From assembly GCF_040958695.1 (NCBI RefSeq), contig NZ_CP162599.1, forward strand, positions 1,956,001-2,020,000: a DNA stretch of 64,000 nt, written 5' to 3'. The DNA comes from Ornithinibacillus sp. 4-3 (GTDB lineage Bacteria; Bacillota; Bacilli; Bacillales; Amphibacillaceae). Below, in pieces: positions 16,377 to 25,415 of the stretch (position 1 is the stretch's first letter; each line of letters opens with the position of its first letter). The position numbers and the translations under genes are program-made. The notes under the pieces were generated by a model that made no database searches, was not told where the DNA came from, and was given only the letters and a program-made list of their open reading frames with translations.

Positions 16377-18098
16377 TTACTTTGCCAGATTTTTTTTAAA
16401 TTGTTTAGCTAAATCTAATAATTTTTTACCATGTTCTTTAGCTGTATCGGTAATTTTTTTACCTGTTATCATTCTGCTTAATTCATTGACACGTTCTTTA
16501 ACGGAAAGTTCTTCAATTGTTGTTGAAGTACGTTGATCTTTCTCAAGTTTTTTGATTAGCATATGTGCATCAGCCATCGCTGCAACCTGTGGCAGATGAG
16601 TAATACAAAGTACTTGGGATTGTTCTGAGATGCGATATATTTTTTCTGCCATTGCTTGAGCAACTCTTCCGCTTACTCCTGTATCTACTTCATCAAATAT
16701 GACACTTGTTACACCTTGATGTTTAGCAAAAATCGTTTTCATTACTAACATGATTCTTGATAATTCTCCACCAGAGGCAATCCGATGCAATGCTTTTAAT
16801 GGTTCCCCAATATTGGTTGAAATTTTAAATTGCACATGATCTAAGCCATTTTTATGTAAATTAATTTTGTCTATATCTACAGATTTATTAGCCTGTTTTT
16901 CGATGTCCACAAAAAATTGCGCATTTTCCATATACAATCCTTTTAACTCTTTATGAATGGACTTTGTTAGAGCATCTGCAGATTTTTTGCGCAATTGGTG
17001 TAGTTCTAGAGCCAACTCATATGCTGATAGCTTGTTCTCTTTTAATTTTAGCTCTAGTGAGGCTAAGTGAGAATCTTTATTGTGAATTTGATTAATTTCT
17101 TCTTCAATTTCACTTTGATAATCCAAAATTTCATTTACGGTGGTACCATATTTTCGTTTTAGACGATCAATCTCACTAAGCCTTGTTTCAATTTCATTTA
17201 ATCGTTCTTCATCATATTGCATCTGATCTAGATGATCACGTAATTGAAATGCTAATTCCTCTATATTGTAATAATGATTTGTTAAATCCTTTGATTTAGA
17301 CTGAATGAAGTCATTGTAATCCTGAATAGATTGTAACGCCATTTGCGCTTCATTTAACCATTCCAGGGCTTTCTGGTCAGAGTACAGCGCATTGTATGCA
17401 CTTTGCATCCCAATAAATATTTTTTCATAATTAGCTAGCTGACTTCGCTCTTCTTCTAATTCGATATCTTCATCTGGAGATAATTCTGCTTGATTAATTT
17501 CATTGTATTGAAATTCAAGTAAATCAAGTCGATGAGATAATTCTTTTTCATTTTCACTTAGTTCTTTATAGCGATTCAATACTTGAAGGTATTCATTATA
17601 CTTTTGAAGATACTTTTCTTTTATGGAAAGAATATTTTTTCCATCAAATAAATCAAGTAAATGAATATGTTGATCAGCATTCATTAAAGATTGTGTTTCA
17701 TGCTGTGTATGGATATCAATTAATGTACTACCTATTTCTTTAAGCACACTTAATGTAACTAGCTTTCCATTTACTCGGCAAATACTCTTTCCGTTTGCAG
17801 TAATTGTTCGATGTAAAACAATCATTGCATCGTTTACATCAATCCCATATAAAGCGCCTATCTCTACCACTTGATGTTCTGCTTCTTCAATGGAAAATAG
17901 CCCTTCAATTTCTGCTTTATCTGCTCCATGTCTGACAAATTGAACAGATGCTCTCTCACCAGCTAATAATTGAACAGCATCAATAATAATGGATTTTCCT
18001 GCACCTGTCTCTCCTGTCAGTACAGTGAGTCCATGATCAAAATTAATTGTTAGTTCGTCTATAATTGCGAAATTTCGAATAGCTAATTCTGTTAACAT
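16377..18098 (-). CDS. recN: DNA repair ATPase RecN
   Basis: SMC-like ATPase that gathers at double-strand breaks. Walker A is GETGAGKS near residue 30, the central 300 residues are coiled coil rich in Glu/Lys/Gln, and the ABC signature and Walker B sit near the C terminus (LHRIASGGELSRIML, VIFDEVDTGVSG). I start at ATG 18096-18098 (573 residues), which gives the usual MLTELAIRNFAII N terminus; a GTG four codons earlier is the other option. It follows argR closely, as in B. subtilis. Confidence 0.96.
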   Translation of the reverse strand: MLTELAIRNFAIIDELTINFDHGLTVLTGETGAGKSIIIDAVQLLAGERASVQFVRHGADKAEIEGLFSIEEAEHQVVEIGALYGIDVNDAMIVLHRTITANGKSICRVNGKLVTLSVLKEIGSTLIDIHTQHETQSLMNADQHIHLLDLFDGKNILSIKEKYLQKYNEYLQVLNRYKELSENEKELSHRLDLLEFQYNEINQAELSPDEDIELEEERSQLANYEKIFIGMQSAYNALYSDQKALEWLNEAQMALQSIQDYNDFIQSKSKDLTNHYYNIEELAFQLRDHLDQMQYDEERLNEIETRLSEIDRLKRKYGTTVNEILDYQSEIEEEINQIHNKDSHLASLELKLKENKLSAYELALELHQLRKKSADALTKSIHKELKGLYMENAQFFVDIEKQANKSVDIDKINLHKNGLDHVQFKISTNIGEPLKALHRIASGGELSRIMLVMKTIFAKHQGVTSVIFDEVDTGVSGRVAQAMAEKIYRISEQSQVLCITHLPQVAAMADAHMLIKKLEKDQRTSTTIEELSVKERVNELSRMITGKKITDTAKEHGKKLLDLAKQFKKNLAK

Positions 18099-18129
18099 GT
18101 TAAAACACACCCCAATTACTTTGTATCAT

Positions 18130-18579
18130 TTACAACATGTTCATAAAACGATCTTTGATATTAAGTGCAATCTCTTCTGTTCGACAAATAATTAAACAGG
18201 TATCATCGCCACAAATCGTTCCCATAATTTCATCCCAACTTAAATGGTCAATTAACACTCCTAGCGCTTGAGCATTACCAGGTAGGGTCTTTAATACGAT
18301 AAAATGGCTTGTATGGTCAATACTAACAAACGCATCCATCATCAAGCGTTTTAGTTTTTGCAATGGATTAAATCGTTGATCCGCAGGCAAGCTATAGGAA
18401 TATTTACGATTTGCTGTTGGAACTTTTACTAAATGTAATTCTTTAATATCTCTTGAAACAGTAGCTTGAGTTACATTATATCCACTCTCTTTTAATGCAT
18501 CTACCAGCTCTTCCTGTGTTTCTATCTCATGTTCTGTAATTAATTCGCGAATTTTAATTTGACGTTGAATTTTACTCAA
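18130..18579 (-). CDS. argR: Arginine repressor ArgR/AhrC
   Basis: Arginine-responsive DNA-binding hexamer. The winged-helix N-terminal domain ends with the signature [12 protein letters not shown]. The C-terminal oligomerisation domain carries [13 protein letters not shown] and the arginine-binding GTICGDDT motif. At 149 residues the length is exact for the family. It lies between tlyA and recN in the conserved order, 19 bases after tlyA. Confidence 0.96.
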   Translation of the reverse strand: MSKIQRQIKIRELITEHEIETQEELVDALKESGYNVTQATVSRDIKELHLVKVPTANRKYSYSLPADQRFNPLQKLKRLMMDAFVSIDHTSHFIVLKTLPGNAQALGVLIDHLSWDEIMGTICGDDTCLIICRTEEIALNIKDRFMNML

Positions 18580-18598
18580 TGTTAGACCTCCTTAGCAT

Positions 18599-19408
18599 TT
18601 ATGATTTTAAACTTACATGTGCTTCCTTAATAACTTCACTAATGTCAAAAGGAAATGCTTGAAGTTCATCATGCTGCCATCCTAGATGAATAAGAAATTC
18701 TATATTACCTTCCCCACCAGTAATTGGTGAGTAAGTTAAATTAATTACTTGATATCCCAGATCCTTTGAAAACTCGACAATATCATGAATTACTTGCTCA
18801 TGTACTTCTGGATTTCGAACAATTCCTTTTTTGCCCACTTGTTCTTTTCCAGCTTCAAATTGTGGCTTGATTAACGCAACTACATCACTTTTCTCTGCAA
18901 GTAATGCTTTTAATACGGGTAATATTAAAGTTAATGAAATAAATGATACATCAATAGATGCAAAATTAGGTGAACCATGTTTGAGCATATCTGGTGTTAC
19001 GTAACGAAAGTTTGTCCGTTCCATTACGACAACTCGATCATCATTACGAAGTTTCCAATCTAATTGATTATATCCGACATCAATGGCGTAACATAATTCT
19101 ACCCCATTTTGAAGACCACAATCCGTAAATCCTCCTGTAGATGCACCAATATCTATCATCTTCCGCTTTTGAACATCAATATTAAAATATTCTAGCGCTT
19201 TTTCTAATTTTAATCCTCCACGACCAACATATGGGAATAGTTTTCCCTTTACAGTAAGAGGTATATCATTTTCAACCTTTACTCCTGGCTTATCCAATCT
19301 CATTTCTTCTGAATAAACCAAGCCAGCCATCACTAAACGCTTTGCTTTTTCTCTCGTTTCTGCTAAATTTCTTTCTACTAATAATGTATCTAATCTAATT
19401 TTACTCAT
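18599..19408 (-). CDS. TlyA-family rRNA 2'-O-methyltransferase (YqxC)
   Basis: S4 RNA-binding domain at residues about 3-65 (RLDTLLVERNLAETREKAKRL) followed by an FtsJ-like methyltransferase domain with the SAM motif DIGASTGGFTDCGL and the ALIKPQFEAG segment. Related TlyA proteins methylate ribosomal RNA and were earlier named hemolysins. The second ATG (19406-19408) is preferred, since GAGG lies 8 bases before it and only 2 before the first ATG. In B. subtilis dxs and ispA precede this gene; here an exporter operon intervenes. Confidence 0.92.
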   Translation of the reverse strand: MSKIRLDTLLVERNLAETREKAKRLVMAGLVYSEEMRLDKPGVKVENDIPLTVKGKLFPYVGRGGLKLEKALEYFNIDVQKRKMIDIGASTGGFTDCGLQNGVELCYAIDVGYNQLDWKLRNDDRVVVMERTNFRYVTPDMLKHGSPNFASIDVSFISLTLILPVLKALLAEKSDVVALIKPQFEAGKEQVGKKGIVRNPEVHEQVIHDIVEFSKDLGYQVINLTYSPITGGEGNIEFLIHLGWQHDELQAFPFDISEVIKEAHVSLKS

Positions 19409-19510
19409 GATCATTTCCTCTACCTAAATGTTTTAATTTTATACTTATAAAGTATTTTATCATTCAAACCGGTAGAAAGCGAAATCTTCTTCCTATTTCT
19501 TAAGAAATTA

Positions 19511-19548
19511 AAAAATCAGCGAAAGAAGAATAACAACTTTCGCTGATT
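19511..19548 (-). terminator. Terminator after the ABC exporter operon
   Basis: AATCAGCGAAAG pairs with CTTTCGCTGATT, followed on the minus strand by six T. It lies 15 bases beyond the last permease gene. Confidence 0.85.
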
Positions 19549-19562
19549 AGTGATTTGATTAC

Positions 19563-20672
19563 TTATAAATAACGTTTTTCCATCAAATGAATACCTAATC
19601 CTGTAAATAAAACTGCCATTAATAGCAAGACACTAATTGGTTGTAACAGCTCTGTAAAGGAATATCCATATACAGCTGCACCTTGAATAATATCTAAACC
19701 ATATTTCACCGGATTTAATTTAGCTAAAAATAATAAGATTGGATTACTAACAATTTCAAGTGGCCAAAATGCTCCACCAATCATCGCTAAGCTAACTGCG
19801 ATCACACTAATGCTCGCATGAAACTGTTCATAGTTTTTTACCAATGCGGTAATTAAAATCGACATTGCGACGATTGCTAATGCATACGGAATTAACATAA
19901 GTAAAATATTACCTATCTGATCATTGAATGTAATGTCCTTCCAGAAATAAAATACAGCGAATATAATGATAATTTGTAAATAACCTTCAATAAAGCTATA
20001 AAGCAAATTAGCAATATACATTTCTGATTTCTTCACCGGAGATAAAATCATTCGATCCCAAATTCCCGTTCGCTTTTCAGTAAGTATTTTTACAACGCCA
20101 TAGGCAATCGTATAGATAGCAAAGAAAATAGCAAATCCACCAATTCGATGCACATCACCATCGTACTGCCAGGATTCTTCACCTGCAAAGCTGTGTACAG
20201 AAACGTCTATAAGCCCTTCAGATACTACTTCTCGATAAGAGGAGATCAAGTCATCTGAATTCATGCCTTTATCCTGAGCTACCTCTTGAATGAAAGTTTC
20301 TTGAATATTTTCTGCATAAACTTCTTGAATCGTTTGTTGAATCAAACCTATATTTGGTGATTCAACACCTACTAAAATATGATAATCATCTTCAAATAAG
20401 CGTACGCCAACATCTGCTTTGCCTTCTCTAATTTCCTTCTCTAATCTCGTTTCATCAACTGAGTAAAATTGAAAAGCCGCATTCTCTTCTAAAATGCTTT
20501 GATAGTTTTCTGCACCTTTTTCTGTATAGATAGGTACTGGAACACCTCCACTCTCTCCCGTACCCCCAAGAGATATTACCCAAGCAAATAAAACAGACAT
20601 GGCAGTAAACATAAGAAAGGTGTATGGATTTCGAATAAATTCTCGTACTCGTGCTAATAGTATTCCTTTCAT
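19563..20672 (-). CDS. ABC-2 type permease, LnrN-like
   Basis: Membrane subunit of a drug or lipid exporter. One helix near residues 18-35 is followed by an extracytoplasmic domain of about 150 residues and a cluster of five or six helices at the C terminus, with the GIWDRMILSPVKKSEMYIANL coupling region. This is the usual ABC2_membrane_3 architecture. Its start overlaps the preceding permease stop by four bases (ATGA), so translation is coupled. With the two genes upstream it matches the B. subtilis LnrLMN linearmycin exporter in order and size. Substrate here is unknown. Confidence 0.82.
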   Translation of the reverse strand: MKGILLARVREFIRNPYTFLMFTAMSVLFAWVISLGGTGESGGVPVPIYTEKGAENYQSILEENAAFQFYSVDETRLEKEIREGKADVGVRLFEDDYHILVGVESPNIGLIQQTIQEVYAENIQETFIQEVAQDKGMNSDDLISSYREVVSEGLIDVSVHSFAGEESWQYDGDVHRIGGFAIFFAIYTIAYGVVKILTEKRTGIWDRMILSPVKKSEMYIANLLYSFIEGYLQIIIIFAVFYFWKDITFNDQIGNILLMLIPYALAIVAMSILITALVKNYEQFHASISVIAVSLAMIGGAFWPLEIVSNPILLFLAKLNPVKYGLDIIQGAAVYGYSFTELLQPISVLLLMAVLFTGLGIHLMEKRYL

Positions 20673-21925
20673 CGTGCTGCACCCCTTTTCGGAAAGCTCA
20701 TCGCAGCGATAATAATCATTACTATACCGAAGCTAAGCATGAAGATAAGATAGTTTGAAACAGCTTCTATACCACTTCCTCGAAGCAACTGAATATAAGC
20801 ACTTAAGGCAGCACCATTTGGTGTCATATTTCCTATTTGTTGTATGGACTCAGATAATTCACCAACTGGGAAAAAGCTACCACCGAGAAAAGCTAGTACA
20901 GATGTGATTACCCCAGTAAACAAGCCAATAATTGCTTCTGTCTTAAGGCGATAGCTAATTGCCGTAAGTAAAACAGCAATTCCTCCAACAGCAATTGAAT
21001 AACAAGCTGTTGTCAATAAAAAATTCCCTAGATTATTAAAACTTACCCCCAAAACAAAATATGAAAATGTGAAAACACCAATAAATTGAATGAAGGTTAA
21101 CAACGCTCCTGAAATTAATACACTAAAGAAATATTGCCATCTCGACATATCACTAATAATAATACGATCAAAAATTTGATCCTGTCTTTCTCTGGTTACA
21201 AACATTCCAATGGTTGAAGCAATATAAAGGGCTGTAAATACAGTCATACCAACTGTATAATAATCCCCTGAAGAAATCGGATTTGACTGCTCTAAAGAAA
21301 CACGTTCTCCTATATTTGTTGCTTCTGATATCGCATCCCAATCAAGAGCCAAGTCATTTTGATTGAGAAATGTTTGAACTGCGAGTGTTTCATTAAATTG
21401 GTCTAAAATTTGTGATAGAACACTGGAATAGATACCATCTTCCTGATTTACATGTAAAACTAGCTCAGCCTTTTGTCTGTTTGAATCGATCATGTTGTGT
21501 AACATATCATAAGTGAAATTTTCTGGAATCTCTATTAAACTGGAATAAGAATCATCTGCTAACACAGTTGTTTTTTCTGCTTCTGATATTTCTTCTAACT
21601 CAATCATTTCCTGTAGTTCTTCACCTTGTAAAATCTCTTCACGAAGAATTTTTGTCAATTGCAGGTCTTCTTTATTTCCAACTGCTTCTGCAGGTATGCC
21701 ACTTGCCTCTATTTCCTGAATAAATTGCTCCACTTCTTCTGCTTCATCTCCATGCGCAAGCCATGCTACTTTTAAATTTATTTGCGGACTGCCACCTTCC
21801 ATAAAACCAGCTAATGCCATGCTTAAAATAATAATTAAGATGATTGGCAATCCAAATAGATAGAAGATTTGTACTGGATTACGCCAAATGAGGAGCATTT
21901 GTTTTTTAACGAGTTGAAATAACAT
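20669..21925 (-). CDS. ABC-2 type permease, LnrM-like
   Basis: Second membrane subunit, 418 residues. A first helix (about 20-40) is followed by a long acidic external domain (Glu-rich from about 60 to 150) and five or six C-terminal helices preceded by RERQDQIFDRIIISDMS, parallel to the partner permease. GGAGG precedes ATG. It lies 12 bases after the ATPase gene. The two permeases probably form a heterodimer with the ATPase dimer. Confidence 0.82.
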   Translation of the reverse strand: MLFQLVKKQMLLIWRNPVQIFYLFGLPIILIIILSMALAGFMEGGSPQINLKVAWLAHGDEAEEVEQFIQEIEASGIPAEAVGNKEDLQLTKILREEILQGEELQEMIELEEISEAEKTTVLADDSYSSLIEIPENFTYDMLHNMIDSNRQKAELVLHVNQEDGIYSSVLSQILDQFNETLAVQTFLNQNDLALDWDAISEATNIGERVSLEQSNPISSGDYYTVGMTVFTALYIASTIGMFVTRERQDQIFDRIIISDMSRWQYFFSVLISGALLTFIQFIGVFTFSYFVLGVSFNNLGNFLLTTACYSIAVGGIAVLLTAISYRLKTEAIIGLFTGVITSVLAFLGGSFFPVGELSESIQQIGNMTPNGAALSAYIQLLRGSGIEAVSNYLIFMLSFGIVMIIIAAMSFPKRGAAR

Positions 21926-21937
21926 TTATTTTTCCTC

Positions 21938-22870
21938 CTAATCACGTAATGCTCTTCCTGTTAAATGTAGAAAAACATCTTCTAATGTTGGCGACTTCAC
22001 ATGTAATGAACGTAAATTAATATCATGCTTATCTGTTATTGAAATAATATCTGAGAACAGATTGACCTCTTTTGGAATAATTAAAGTTATCTCCTTCTCT
22101 TCCACCTGCATTTGAGTGATAGAAGGATATTCTTTTAATTCCTCAATAAACTTATTACTCCATCGATCAGATTGAATAGATATCGTATTTTCAGAAGAAA
22201 GAATTTGTTTAATTTCATCCTTTGTCCCTGAAGCTATTAAACTTCCTTGATCCATAATATAAATACGATCACAGAGGTAATCGACTTCTTCCATATAGTG
22301 ACTAGTGTAAATAACAGTCATACCCTCTTCTTGATTCAAACGTTTAACTGTTTCTAAAATATAGCTTCTTGATTGTGGATCGATTCCTACTGTTGGTTCA
22401 TCCATAATCAAAATTTTAGGTTTGTGCAACATAGCCACACCAATATTTAAACGTCTTTTCATTCCCCCAGAAAATGTCTCCACTAACACTTTTCGCTTTT
22501 CTGTCAAACCAATCTGTTCTAATATTTCTTCGACTCGTTGCTTTAATACCGGTCCCTTTAACCGATAAATTCTTCCAAAGAAAAATAAATTTTCTTCTGC
22601 CGATAGTTGCGGATATAGTGCAATCTCTTGTGGAACAACCCCAATCACTTTACGCAAAGGTGATGGTCTCTTAACAACAGATTTTTTCAAGTAACGAACA
22701 TCACCCTCTGTTGGTTCTACTAACGTAGATAAAATGGAAATGGCTGTGGATTTTCCTGCTCCATTTGGTCCTAGCAAACCAATGATTTCTCCTTGCTCGA
22801 TAAACATATTGAATGTCTTAACCGCTTCTATTTTTTTAAACCGTTTTGAAATATCAACTAACTCTAACAT
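21938..22870 (-). CDS. ABC transporter ATPase, LnrL-like
   Basis: Nucleotide-binding subunit of the exporter. Walker A is GPNGAGKST, the signature is FSGGMKRRLNIG, Walker B is ILIMDEPTVGID and the H-loop is TSHYMEE. At 310 residues it carries the roughly 90-residue C-terminal extension common in DrrA/LnrL-type subunits. GGAGGAGG lies just before ATG. A terminator and a palindrome separate it from the sensor operon, so it appears to have its own promoter. Confidence 0.88.
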   Translation of the reverse strand: MLELVDISKRFKKIEAVKTFNMFIEQGEIIGLLGPNGAGKSTAISILSTLVEPTEGDVRYLKKSVVKRPSPLRKVIGVVPQEIALYPQLSAEENLFFFGRIYRLKGPVLKQRVEEILEQIGLTEKRKVLVETFSGGMKRRLNIGVAMLHKPKILIMDEPTVGIDPQSRSYILETVKRLNQEEGMTVIYTSHYMEEVDYLCDRIYIMDQGSLIASGTKDEIKQILSSENTISIQSDRWSNKFIEELKEYPSITQMQVEEKEITLIIPKEVNLFSDIISITDKHDINLRSLHVKSPTLEDVFLHLTGRALRD

Positions 22871-22952
22871 TGTGTACCTCCTCCGTATCTATATCTTATT
22901 GTATCTTCTTATTTGAATAGGTAACACTGTCTTCCGTCATTGATTTTTCATA

Positions 22953-22976
22953 AAAAAATGACTAGAGTCATTTTTT
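22953..22976. promoter_or_regulatory. Palindromic operator candidate of the exporter operon
   Basis: AATGACT-AG-AGTCATT is a perfect inverted repeat 83 bases upstream of the ATPase start, extended by A/T on both sides. A further ATGAC half-site lies nearer the gene. The 2-base centre makes a terminator hairpin unlikely. The adjacent LuxR-type regulator is the natural candidate to bind it, by analogy with LnrK control of lnrLMN; that link is inference. Confidence 0.5.
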
Positions 22977-22985
22977 AGCATATAA

Positions 22986-23022
22986 AAATCGAGCGTTAGA
23001 TTTTCACTCTAACGCTCGATTT
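22986..23022 (-). terminator. Terminator after the DUF4825 lipoprotein gene
   Basis: AAATCGAGCGTTAGA pairs perfectly with TCTAACGCTCGATTT around a 7-base loop, with T-rich sequence on the minus strand. It divides the sensor/lipoprotein unit from the exporter unit. Confidence 0.88.
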
Positions 23023-23032
23023 AAATCAAATT

Positions 23033-23515
23033 TTATTCGTATAATAATTGGTTCACTTTCGCATCATCCTCTAGATGTGCTTGTATGATCTCGATTAGTT
23101 CATCTTTATTCGAAATGTCACTTAATTCCTTGTCATACCAAGCTTGGATTTCTTCTTTCGTAATTGTATATGCATCGGTGTCAAAATTAAATGTAATCCA
23201 ATCTACATTTTGTACTAATGCAAATAGGAATGTTGCCCGGTATATCACTATTTCTTTAAAAGCTTGCTCCGATTCTTTTCTATGATAATTTAGAATAATT
23301 CCATAGGGTTCTTCCTTCGTTTTAAGCTCAAAATCAATTGAACCTTCAGAACCTGGTAATTGATTAATAATATTCCCTATAGCGCTGTTATCGCCTACCA
23401 TTGAATCTTTATATTGATAAACATCAGGATTTGCATCTACCTCATTTGATTTACATCCACCTAAAAAAGTTAGGATGAGTAATAATGACAACCATGATTT
23501 CACGATTTTATTCAA
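23033..23515 (-). CDS. DUF4825 lipoprotein
   Basis: Membrane-anchored lipoprotein of unknown function. Start is taken as TTG 23513-23515, with GGGG 8 bases upstream; this gives MNKIVKSW, a hydrophobic segment and a clean lipobox with the lipidated Cys at residue 21 (FLGGC). The mature part carries the DUF4825 pattern VGDNSAIGNIINQLPG, then KEEPYGIILNY and a DAYTITKEEIQAWYDKEL tail. It follows the response regulator by about 20 bases and ends at a terminator, so it belongs to the two-component unit, an addition absent from the B. subtilis Lnr locus. Confidence 0.78.
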   Translation of the reverse strand: MNKIVKSWLSLLLILTFLGGCKSNEVDANPDVYQYKDSMVGDNSAIGNIINQLPGSEGSIDFELKTKEEPYGIILNYHRKESEQAFKEIVIYRATFLFALVQNVDWITFNFDTDAYTITKEEIQAWYDKELSDISNKDELIEIIQAHLEDDAKVNQLLYE

Positions 23516-23537
23516 TTGTATTTCCCCTTTATCTTTT

Positions 23538-24176
23538 CTATGAAATATGATGTTTAACAGCATAAATCGCTAGCTGTGTTCGATCACGTGAATCTGTCTT
23601 TTGCAAAATAACCGAAATATGGTTTTTAACTGTACCAACAGATAAATGTAGCTCAGCGGCAATTTCTTTATTTGTTTTCCCTTGTCCGATTTGTCTCGTA
23701 ATCGCTTTTTCTCTATCAGTTAGCTCAATACCCATTGTAGAAACAGTCTTTTTAGTTTGTTCCAATAACTTTGGCACTACTTTTGCTGATACTTCATCAT
23801 GTAAAACTAAACCACCATTCATCACACTATACACTGCTTCAATTAATTTACTTCCATCTGATGTTTTTAGTAGAAATCCACTTGCTCCTTCATTCAACGC
23901 TTCTAATGCGTAATCATCATCATTAAATGTTGTTAGCATGACAATATATATTTCTGGGTACTGCTTTTTTATTTTTCTGGTAGCTTCTATCCCGTTCATA
24001 TCTGGCATACGAATATCCATAAAAATAACATCTACATGATGTGCAGCTATTTTTTCCATTGCTTCTATTCCATTACTTGCTTCACAGCTCACACGAATAT
24101 GCTCATCTTGTTCTAAAATCATTCGTAATCCCTGTCGCACAATTTCTTGATCTTCTACTAGCATTACGTGAAACAT
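23538..24176 (-). CDS. NarL/LuxR-family response regulator, LnrK-like
   Basis: Receiver domain with acidic residues E8-D9, phosphorylation site D54 (FMDIRMPDMNG) and the conserved Lys of LLKTSD. The C-terminal LuxR helix-turn-helix is GKTNKEIAAELHLSVGTVKNHISVIL. Start is ATG 24174-24176 (212 residues) with GAGG 9 bases upstream. It follows the histidine kinase by 17 bases. Its likely target is the promoter of the neighbouring ABC exporter. Confidence 0.9.
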   Translation of the reverse strand: MFHVMLVEDQEIVRQGLRMILEQDEHIRVSCEASNGIEAMEKIAAHHVDVIFMDIRMPDMNGIEATRKIKKQYPEIYIVMLTTFNDDDYALEALNEGASGFLLKTSDGSKLIEAVYSVMNGGLVLHDEVSAKVVPKLLEQTKKTVSTMGIELTDREKAITRQIGQGKTNKEIAAELHLSVGTVKNHISVILQKTDSRDRTQLAIYAVKHHIS

Positions 24177-24193
24177 CTGATAACACCTCACCC

Positions 24194-25267
24194 TTAAATA
24201 GGTATTCTTCCAGTTAAAACAAATTTATCTGGCAATGGCAGGATTTCTAATTTACCTTCTAATTCCTCAATTCTTTTACGCATATTAGTCAAGCCAAAAC
24301 CTAACTCAAAAGGTTTATGCTCATAAACCGCATTACTAATTTCAAATTGAATCGCATGATCAGCTGATGTACTTAGTCCTACAAAAACTTCTCTGCTATT
24401 AGCATGGCGCATCGCATTCGTAATTCCTTCTTGAATTACTCGATAGAGTGTTACACTTTTGGCATTGGATATTGGAATAGATAATACTCCGTTTTTTATC
24501 GTAAAATGAACATTCAAATGGCTCTCAGCCTCTAATTTACGAATTAAATGAACTACTGTTGCAATTCCTTCTGTTTCATCCACTTTAAGTGCCTTCACAG
24601 CATCCCTGGTTTCCTGTAGGCTACTATTCGCCAATTCTTTCATCTGTGTTAAATCTAAATTAGGATATTGGATTGCCAGCATTTCAATTTGCATGATTAA
24701 TGCAGTTAAACGGTGCCCCACTGAATCATGCATATCCCTTGCGATTCTTGTACGCTCTTCCATTTTCACACTTTCTTCTGCAACAATGTGAAGACGTTTC
24801 AGCTCTCGATAAGCATCCCTTAATTCTTCATATAAATGCTGATAGTATGTATCCTTGCTCCATTGTTGATGTATAAGAAAACTACATACAAGTATAAAAG
24901 TTGTCGTAAAAATCAAATAATAATCAATAGATGAATAGAAGGAGAAAACAACACTTACTATTATTGCTGCTATAGACAGTAGATAAAATTCTTTTGATTG
25001 TAACTGTCTTGCACCAAGGATAAGTAAAAACCAGATTAATGCTTGTGCAAATAACGTATGTTCTATAAAAAAGAGTCCTGTACAGAGAATAATAAGATAA
25101 TTTCCTAAAAATAAATATAAGAGCTTTGTACGGAATGACTGTAGAAAGAAAAGTGCTAAGCTTCCAGCAAATAAAAAGAAGTGATAAGGAAGATAGGTAC
25201 TATCAAATAAAAGTAATCCTAACCATAATATGAAAAACAATGAAAAGGTCAACCAAAATTGTTTCAT
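24194..25267 (-). CDS. DesK/LnrJ-like sensor histidine kinase
   Basis: Five or six transmembrane helices fill the first 135 residues with very short loops, so the stimulus is probably sensed in the membrane. A coiled coil (about 140-170) leads to the HisKA_3 motif with phospho-acceptor H180 (RIARDMHDSVGH) and a HATPase domain (N-box QEGITNAMRHA, GFGLTNMRKRI). I start at ATG 25265-25267, five bases after GAGGG; the TTG/ATG six codons earlier is poorer. Multi-helix DesK-type kinases in Bacillus respond to membrane state or polyene antibiotics. Confidence 0.88.
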   Translation of the reverse strand: MKQFWLTFSLFFILWLGLLLFDSTYLPYHFFLFAGSLALFFLQSFRTKLLYLFLGNYLIILCTGLFFIEHTLFAQALIWFLLILGARQLQSKEFYLLSIAAIIVSVVFSFYSSIDYYLIFTTTFILVCSFLIHQQWSKDTYYQHLYEELRDAYRELKRLHIVAEESVKMEERTRIARDMHDSVGHRLTALIMQIEMLAIQYPNLDLTQMKELANSSLQETRDAVKALKVDETEGIATVVHLIRKLEAESHLNVHFTIKNGVLSIPISNAKSVTLYRVIQEGITNAMRHANSREVFVGLSTSADHAIQFEISNAVYEHKPFELGFGLTNMRKRIEELEGKLEILPLPDKFVLTGRIPI

Positions 25268-25376
25268 GCTATCCCTCTTATTCATCTAATATATTTCTAA
25301 GCAATAACTATTTTTATTGTAAAGTGAAGAGGATGCCAATGCAAACCCTTCAGGGAATCCACTGTAAATAAGAAAA

Positions 25377-25402
25377 GCTGCTAACACAAATAGGCTAGCA
25401 GC
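25377..25402 (-). terminator. Terminator after ispA
   Basis: GCTGCTA pairs with TAGCAGC around a 12-base loop, with TTTTCTT following on the minus strand, 14 bases beyond ispA. Confidence 0.75.
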
Positions 25403-25415
25403 AAATTACATCCTC

